Under the pieces are notes generated by a model. The model saw only the letters and a program-made list of their open reading frames with translations. It was not told the origin of the DNA and did not search any database. Positions 13,001 through 22,000 of a stretch of DNA of 64,000 bases are shown here, piece after piece. How positions within the stretch are numbered: position 1 is the first letter of the stretch; each line of letters starts with the position of its first letter. The translations under genes were made by a program, and so were the position numbers. The stretch lies in contig OU452209.1 in NCBI GenBank assembly GCA_911728435.2, positions 11,018,869 through 11,082,868 of the forward strand. Reading direction: 5' to 3'. The DNA comes from Apoderus coryli. Lineage: Eukaryota; Arthropoda; Insecta; Coleoptera; Attelabidae.

Positions 13001-16000
13001 AAATTTTTTACATTAATAATACGACAAAATATAACGCCGTCGGTCGTCGCTTTGCGACAATTCCTAAAATACTAAGTAGATAAGTTCATACCTTTATTGA
13101 TTGCTTTTCCAAAACCTTAAACGATAATTGCACATTGCACTTGTAGACAGGCGGAGTATAGAACAAATCCTTAATTAACGAGATGATATTATCCAAAACA
13201 GCTGGTGCCAATTTCACTTTCTTCTCATCATCGCTACTTAATTGCGTCTTGCTTGACAAAGTCTTCTCCAATGAACGTTTACTTCCTTGTACCCCGCGTT
13301 GGAAATACTGTAAGCGTAGTCGAAAATCTTTCAATACGTCAGGGTTTGTGGTCAAAAAGTCCGGACATTGTCGTGCTAGTCGATGGAATGAATACAATAA
13401 ACATTCAACTGATGTGAAATCCAAATTGGGCATGTCGGCTATGTCAGCGTCTTCCGGAGGTGCAGGCATATAATTCTATAAATAAATTATTATGCCATTG
13501 CATTATGCAGAAATACCAGCAAATATATTATAAAGTTTTATGTAACAAAAAACTTTTTTTAGAATTTTCACTTACCTTCAATACATTGAACACCTCTAAA
13601 ACTTCTTTTGATGGATCTTCCAATTTCCCACAATGAGTACTCAACTCGGCCAATTGTTTTAATAACTGATACTGTAAAATTTCTCCATTTGGCAGTTTTT
13701 CGATTACTTTCCATTGAGGCAGAATCTGGTCGCAGTAATATTTGACGAATTTTGTTGATTCAAGGCTAGCCTAAATAAGAAATACAAAGATTTGAATACA
13801 AGCAAAAAAAATGTATTTCAAAGAGTTGATTTAGCTACAAGCTCTTATTTCGATCAACACATTATTGTAGTCACACGCAACTACATCGTAGAAACCGAAA
13901 GAAGTTTCTCCATGTGAAACTACTTTTACTACTTGACCAAAACACTTATTTCAATCTCAACGCGTATTTCGTTAACACTGTTAGCATCCTCGAGGATATA
14001 GGACACATGTGAATCCTGCATCTAATACCTTTGGATTCAGGAAGAAAACCGTCGGACGCTTTGCCACGCAAACATGATTTTGAAATCCCATTTGAAGTGG
14101 TCATTGGAGACCATCACAAAATGGCTAAATGGGGAACCACGATTCCGAGAAAACATATCCGTCTGGTATACGGACGGTTCAAAAGGAATAGAACACAGGC
14201 ATGGGAGTATACGGGCCTAATTGCAGGCTCTCTGAATCTCTCGGGATAAGTCCCACTATATTCCAAGCAGAGATCAACGCTATTAATCGTTGTGCTCAAG
14301 AATGCCTGCAGAGAGGCATCCCGGAACGGCAGATCAATATTATGTCAGACAGTCAAGCTACGTTAAAAGCACTGAGGTCTTATACCTTCACGTCAAAGCT
14401 AGCATGGGAATGCAAACATACCCTAAAGCAATTGGCAGCTCAGGGGAAAACATTATTCTGACATGGGTGCCAGGACATGAAGGTATAGAGGAGAACGAAG
14501 CGGCGGACCAACTTGCAAAAGAGGGCGCAAACGCTCCGTTCTGCGGCCCGGAACCCATCTTTGGCCTTCCAAAAAGCCATATGACGGAAGAACGTCGGAG
14601 ATGGGAAAAGGGACAACTGAAGTCCTACTGGAGAAACACTCTAGGCCCAAGACAATCAAAAAGGTTGATCAAACCTTCAGAGGCCAACGCAGGGAAGCTT
14701 ATCCAACTGGAGAGAAGCGACCTAAGGCGAATTACAGGCCTTTTTACGGGACACCACCCAGTGAAGTACCATCTCAAAAAGATGGGCCTAACCGAGAACG
14801 AGACTTGTCGGTTTTGCGAAGACGCAACAGAGACAACAGGACACGTGCTCAGTGAATGCATGGCACTTTTCTGCAAAAGGCTAAAACACCTTAGAGGGGT
14901 GACCCTAACACCCGACGAGGCAAGGAATTTAGCCCCCAGAGAAATCATCAACTTCATGAAATGTGTGGGACAGCTGGGCAATTCATAGATTAGAGTCATT
15001 CACAAAAGATCTTCTGCAGGTCGAAGTGAGGGGAGGACAAACCGCCTAAACGACTCCGATAAAACAATCTACAATCCTCGAGGATTAAAAGTTTTGGTTT
15101 TGGATTGTTTTAAAATCGTGCTGTATATCCCTGGAAGAACCCTGAATACCATAGAATTTTCTTATTATTAGGGAAGAGTGATATTTAATGCAGTTAGATT
15201 TTGCTGGTCTAAAGGCCAAAAATGAGTTATACCATAGTAGTTACAAGACTTTTTTATCTGTCAAATTTAATATGATTTATTAAAAATGTCAAAGAGGGCC
15301 ATTGTTTATTAAAATATTGAAGAATTTATTTGAAAAAGTCGCATGCTTTTGCATTTTCTGTACAGGTTTAAAATTAATTTTTTGTCAAATTTTCACAAAA
15401 TTTACAGGGTGATATTTGCTTGAACCACATTTGAAGAACAATAAAGACATTTCGTTATTTGTGAAACTGATTTTTTCGGTGACTCGCGTAAATTTATGCG
15501 CGAATTGAACAGGATATTTGGTTCCAATGACGTGCTGTAGATTTGTGGTGCGCTTGCCTTGGAATTCTCAACTGTAATTTTAATGTAATACAGTACACTT
15601 ACGCTAGTGTGAACACACGCTTGTGTAAACCTTCCAGTAGTATGAACAGCCTTATGAAATATATTATATATTCTGTAGTGTGAACTTTTGAGAGTAAGAA
15701 TATATTTTGACCCCGCATTGCTGTTGGATGCTGTCGTATGTGTGTTGCCTATTCCGGGATTTAGTCTATTGTGAAATATGTAATAAACAAGTGGGAACCG
15801 CTAAGGTAGCATCAAGAGCGCGTACAAAGGTCTGTAATACAGTTCGGTGTTTGTTCTGGTTAATCAGTTTTATGAAAATGGTGAAAACCCAACATTTTTT
15901 AACTCTCTATGAGAAGTCAAAAATTCGAGAAGATTACAAGGTATGAGCATAACAAATTTATCTAAGAGATACGGAATTGCTAAGTCAACCGTTTGCTTGA

Positions 16001-19000
16001 TTATCAAAAAAATAATAACAGTTGTAAACCAGTAGGATTAAAAAAAACGTACTCTAAAAAATGTCGAATATCCAAAGATGGAAAAGGCTCTGATAGTTTC
16101 TTAGACAAAGAGAATTACAGGGGAAATGTTAAAACAAAAAGCCCTTCAACGTCACCAACATAAAAAATCCTAATGAAACCTTTAGTGCCAGCGACGGATG
16201 GTCGCAAAAGTTCAAAGTTCGATATAATAATAATAATAAACCGTTTATTAGTATCAATATGGGATAAGGTTTTTGAAAATGTCTGGCGAAAAACTACCAT
16301 CAGCCTCCGAGAGTGTTAGTCCATATAAAGTATAGGATTCTTGCAACTGATCAAAACCCAAAAATTAACACACCACTAAATAAACAACGCCGACGATACG
16401 GGATTGTACGGGAAAATATTGCCTGATAGAACGTATGTTTCAAGTTGAAAAACTGCACCACCTCTTAAACAGTCCAAGGAAAGAGTTACATTTCTGGGCT
16501 GTATAAACGCATTAGGATCTCATAAGCTGAAGCCACTTGTAATTTGGAAGGCCAAATCCCCTCGATGTTTCAAAGATTTTATAATCCCTGCATTGACAAA
16601 AACAGCAAGAATGCTTGGATGACCCAGGAAAGGATTCGATATTTAAAAATTTTGTTCTATAGGTAAGTTTTTCGATTGGCCTTTTTTTTATTGAAAAATG
16701 GAACCAAGATTTACAAAATATCACAGCGGCATCATTGGAAATCCTAAATGCTGAATCGTTGGTTGACAGACATGGAAGAAGGTGAATCTGAGACCGAAGC
16801 TGAGAAACCTAAAAAAGTTTCTGCTACAGAGGTTCTGGTAGCTCTAAAAGTGGTTTCGCAATGGGCGGGACAAAAAAATATTGGCGATGATGACATAGAG
16901 ATCCTAAGAAACATTCAAGACAAAGCGGTAGCCATCCAATGGTCAGCTGGAAAGACTTACAACTTACTCTAATAAATAAACTGGAAAAAATGTACTTAAT
17001 AGATATGTTGCAAGCGTTATGGGACTGTTTTTTATTTTCTTTTTGAATTGTAAAATTATCTAATTTAAGAGGTTTATTTATATTTATTTTTGTTAGTCTT
17101 GTATATTTTAGAATCAAATTGAAATTGGACATCATTGTCCGTAAATACAGAAATAGAAAAACTCTTACACATAAACGAGTGCGTACCTACTTTGACTACG
17201 AATATCAGTTTTTAAAGCAAAATGAATAGTTGCTTCGATACGTAGAAACGAATATACAAGGTCTGGTCAAAATGTTCGAAAAATGAACAAAAAATAAAAT
17301 ATCATAGATTGACTAAATTTTAAGCTTAATATTGTTAATACTTATTTAAAGGCTTTATTGTAAAAATAAACATTTTACAAATGGCGAGTTGAAGTTTATA
17401 CTTTATAGAAAATGCAAAAACAAGTTTTTTTAAATAAAATGTCTCCAAGTTTAAATAAATAAGGGCACTTTTTGACATTTTTAATAAAACATGTCAAATC
17501 GCGCATCACTTAGAAATTTGTCTTTCAGAGTGGCTTCTAGAACATTTTTAACGAATCGAATAAAGCGTTACCAAAGATTCCATGTGGCCTACAGTTGGTG
17601 GCTGAAAATGCCAATTGATTCAACTTCTTGTCCATTAGTAATTTCTTTATATTTACAGTTGTGTATAAAACAACACAGGCATTAATTCTCATAAATTTGA
17701 CATATTTGTCAATATCTAGTAAGAAATAGAGTGATTTGGTGTTGTTAAAATAGGTGATTTTTCAATTTCCAGAAGTTGGCCTGAAACTTTTTCTTCTCCT
17801 GTTTCATTAAGCCAATATTCTTTATCGAACCTGATATATAGGTATAGGTGCCAAAAATGTCTTTGTATGATAAATTTGTGTATTTTGCTGATCAATAAAG
17901 ACCATTATTATTATTATATATTTAGGTACATTTAATCATCTGTCTGTGATCGAAACGCCTATTTTATTTTATTTTAATTATTATTATTATTTTTTTCTTC
18001 AAAAGAACAAAACCATAAGCATGCGAATGTAGAAATAACAGTACTTACGCTAAACAAAGACAGTACACAATCCACACACATAATTATACGATCCGTGTTG
18101 TTGTTACCCGTCTCTAATGGATCAAAATATGAATCGATTTCAGCACGTTCAGCTGCTAAATTTACAAGCTCTTCCTGTCCAGCTTTGGTTTTAGCTAATT
18201 TTGATGATATCAAGAATGGCATTACAACCATAAATTCGTTAGCTGTAGATACCTGAAAAAAAAACAATATTTACATAAACAATTTGAAAAAATAGTCCAT
18301 TCTTAAGTGGAGTTGTAATTTTAATGTTTAAATGAAAGTCGAATCTCCAGAAAATAAATTTAATAGAAACTATCGGCCATACATGTTTCGGGACTAGACC
18401 AGTCCCATCATCAGTAGCATGTCAACAATCGAACAAACACAACACTAAGACGTACAATGTTTCATTATATTTCTATTGAAGCCATCTTATGGAAAAATAT
18501 TTGAATTATAAAAAAATTTTTAATTAAAATTACAGTTACATATTTGGTCTAATTTTCTTTTATATATCATACTTTTTCTTTGTTTTTAATAAAGTTAAAA
18601 CAATGTAACTGTTTGTTTTTTGTTAAAGCTCAAATTTATTTTGTGGAGATTCGACTTCCATTTAAACATTAAAATTTACATAAACAATCACCGAGTAGCA
18701 AAAATATGCCTCAATTCGAACCGTACAATCTGTTGCTTTTCTGGTAAATTCACATAGCGGCGCTGCGCTTGTTACCGTTTTAGAAAATATAAGAGGTCCG
18801 TCCTATAAAATATTTTAAAATTCACGGGGGGTATCCATCCAATATTAGAAACATATATATGCCTTAAGTATATAAGAGTTCAATTTTGAAGCATTAATAC
18901 AATCTTCGAATCAAGTTTTAAATTTAGTGTCCACAAACGAAAGTTTAAAGTCAGAAAAATACTTAATGAATAGTGATGCAAAATTACCGGTAATTTATTT

Positions 19001-22000
19001 TTTGGTAAGAACATTGGAAATATTACGTAATTTTCGGTAATATTGCTGAACAACTTAGAAAAAGCTGGTTTGACAATATGCAAAGAAGCTTTAACAAATT
19101 AAACAATAATTGCCTCAATTATATGGCTCTAAAAGGTCAATAAAACACAAAATAAACCGAAATCTGAAACTATATAGTTTTATGCATATTTTATAATAAA
19201 AAAAACAAGTTAAGTATGCATGTTATGTTTATTAAAAATAACAACATAATATATTATTTTGGTGTGCAGTAGTAAACATAAATATTATATGAAAACAAAA
19301 TTTATAAATAAATATTAACTCTTGATTAATAATTAAAAAAAAGAAGGTAACTTATATTTTTATCACAACATATCACAAACTGAAAAATATCACACAATTC
19401 TTAGATAGGCTAAAGAATACATATCATAAAAGAGTTATGATTACGTTTACGTTCGTTGTTCAAACTGGACTGGCATAATATATCTATGAAAAAAAGATGA
19501 AACACTGAAAAATGCACAACCCTTATCGATGTCGTTATTATCTATAATACTTATTTTACCACTAAGAGCACTGATAAATAAAGGAAAAACCGATCGTTTT
19601 ATTGTAGGTACACCTGCATAATAGATAATATTATATTCAAACAGAATAATGTAGAATTTTATACACAATTTTTTACAGCGTAAGAACTAAGCAACAGCTA
19701 TATCACTAGACGTGTTGCAGCATGTTGAAACAAGTAGTAAGACCGTTAGGTACCAACTTTAACGTAATATTGAAGCGAATATTACCGGGAATATTACCCC
19801 GAAAATTACCGAAATTTTTCGGGAATATTGCAGTAACAATGGTAACGTTACCGGATGGTAGAGGTAATATTACGTAATATAACCGGAAATTCTGATGGTA
19901 ATATTCGCACCGTGCATCACTATTAATGAACACACAGGCTTTGAGGGATTATGTTGAGAAAATTCCACCAAATCATTTTCTCAGTGGTTGCAAAAAGTTA
20001 CGAATACGCAATATGTACTTAACAATATTCACAAGTTTGAATTGTATACATCTAACAGACTTACCTGAATCATTTTCTTGCTCTTCTCTAGCAATAAATC
20101 CTCCAATTCAGAGCTCAACTTTTCGTGGGTCTTAATCAATTTCTTGAATAGAAACACAATAACTTTCTCGTGCCACTGCTCATCAGCTGAGTCATTAATT
20201 GCAGAGAACAATCCACGAATGGTATGGCAGGCATCCTGTCTGAATATTTGGGTCAAACAACTACATGCTGTTGTAAACACTTCATCAAGTTGGAGTAGCT
20301 GAGTTAGAACGCTTGCAACAGTTAGGACATTATCTTTGACATCTTGACACATTAGTGGTAGGAATTTCATAGCGCAGATACAAATCTGGAACAAATTATA
20401 ATAGACCGTTCAAAGTAACGAGGAAATTAAATTCTTAATATTTCAAATTTATCAAACAATATGCAAACATTACTACAGTATGCCCATTGTTGTAACACCC
20501 AAGATTTTTCTGTACTTTTCTAGAATCCTGAGAAGATATATATGTGAAGGCTGTGCCAGTTTTTGGAATTAGAATTAAATGGCCTATCTGTTAATTACAT
20601 CAAAATGCCTACCCAGATATTTCTCCAAAGATAGCCCACAATTTGATTCCAGCAAGGGAAAATGTGACGAAACAATAAATTAGAAATTGGTTCCTTGAAA
20701 TCAAAGAATATTTAAAACCGAAAGATCTTCTTGAAGTGGCTAATGCCTCAAAAGAGTTTTTAATGCTGAGGAAAGTCCATTTTATTTAAACCCTAAAGGT
20801 AACAAAGTCCTTGCACGCAAAGTTGACAAAAACATGTACTCAGTTGGCGGGGATGAAAATGGAAAATCTTACTGTCCATGTGACAGCAAATGCCGAAGGT
20901 GGAATTGCACCACCCATGGTTGTGTTCCCTTACATTAGGGTACCAAGTCATATATCAGCCAGCATACCTCCTTCCTGGGCAATAGGTAATTCAGAAAATA
21001 GTTGGATGTGTTTTTGTCTCATGGCTTGATAAGGAACAAATTGACAGGCCTATAATATTTTATGTTGACGGCCACGTGCCTCATTTCACGTTCCACTTAT
21101 CAAATTCATGCACTCAGAATGGAATAGAATTAATAGCCCTATTTCCTAACTCTACTCAGCTTCTTCAGCCTATGGACGTAGCTGTCTTCAGGCCATTGTA
21201 AAATGCATGGAAAAATGAAGCGCAAAATTGGAGATCTGAAAATGGGGGACTAAAATTACTAAAAAAAACACTTTGGACAAATTTTTGATAAGGCTCTAGA
21301 AACCATTAACAAAACCACAGTGCCACATGGATTTCGTGCTTAAGAGCTTTGCCCACTTGAAGTAGAAAACGTTAAATTTGAGAACATAGGTCCAACACGC
21401 ACAACTACTACAAATTTGAACAATGAAGCAAAAATCAACACAGAACGATTTGTAAACGAACTAGAAGCTCATATTCCGGTGAACACATTAAAAATTTTGA
21501 GGCCGGCTTTTTAGAAAAACACAAAATTTAATATTTGGAGAAATGAAAAGATAAAATTGTCAGAAAATACAGAAAAGACAGGGAAATACACAATATAGTG
21601 AAGGCACCACTCCAGCACGATACTGAAAAATTCATGAACTTACACAACGTCCAAAACAAAAATGAAAAAACACCACTTAAAGAAGCTTTTACACAACAGG
21701 AATATATCTACCCTTTAAGAAGACCCTGTTCTGGCCAAGGCATCCACGTCAACAAATAAGAGAAAGGGTAAGGAAAAAATGCCTTCTGATATAACATCAC
21801 AAATATGGGGAGATTATACAAGTAAGAATGAAAATGAGAAGAAAAGAAAACTGGAGGAAAAAGGAAACCGAAAATTGAAAGGGCAAGAAAGTGAAGGGAC
21901 TACCTTACTTTCTGTGATTTTGAAGAAAACGAAGAGTTCTGACATAGATGCTGTTGTCAGCTTATCTATTGGAGATTATGTTTTAGTAAAATTTGTTGGG

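Larger units (their letters stand above)
7192..13012 (+). mobile_element. BEL/Pao LTR retrotransposon, near-intact, 5.8 kb
   Basis: Two LTRs starting TGTCGAA and ending TTTACA enclose one long gag-pol frame. The 5-bp duplication TTAAT occurs at 7187-7191 and 13013-13017. The LTRs differ by three substitutions and one single-base indel over about 178 bp, so insertion is fairly recent. A candidate primer-binding site starts at 7370 (TGGTCCTCC), and a purine tract (ATGGGGAGAA) abuts the right LTR. Inserted in Api5 intron 6, antisense to the gene, 79 nt from exon 6. Confidence 0.95.
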
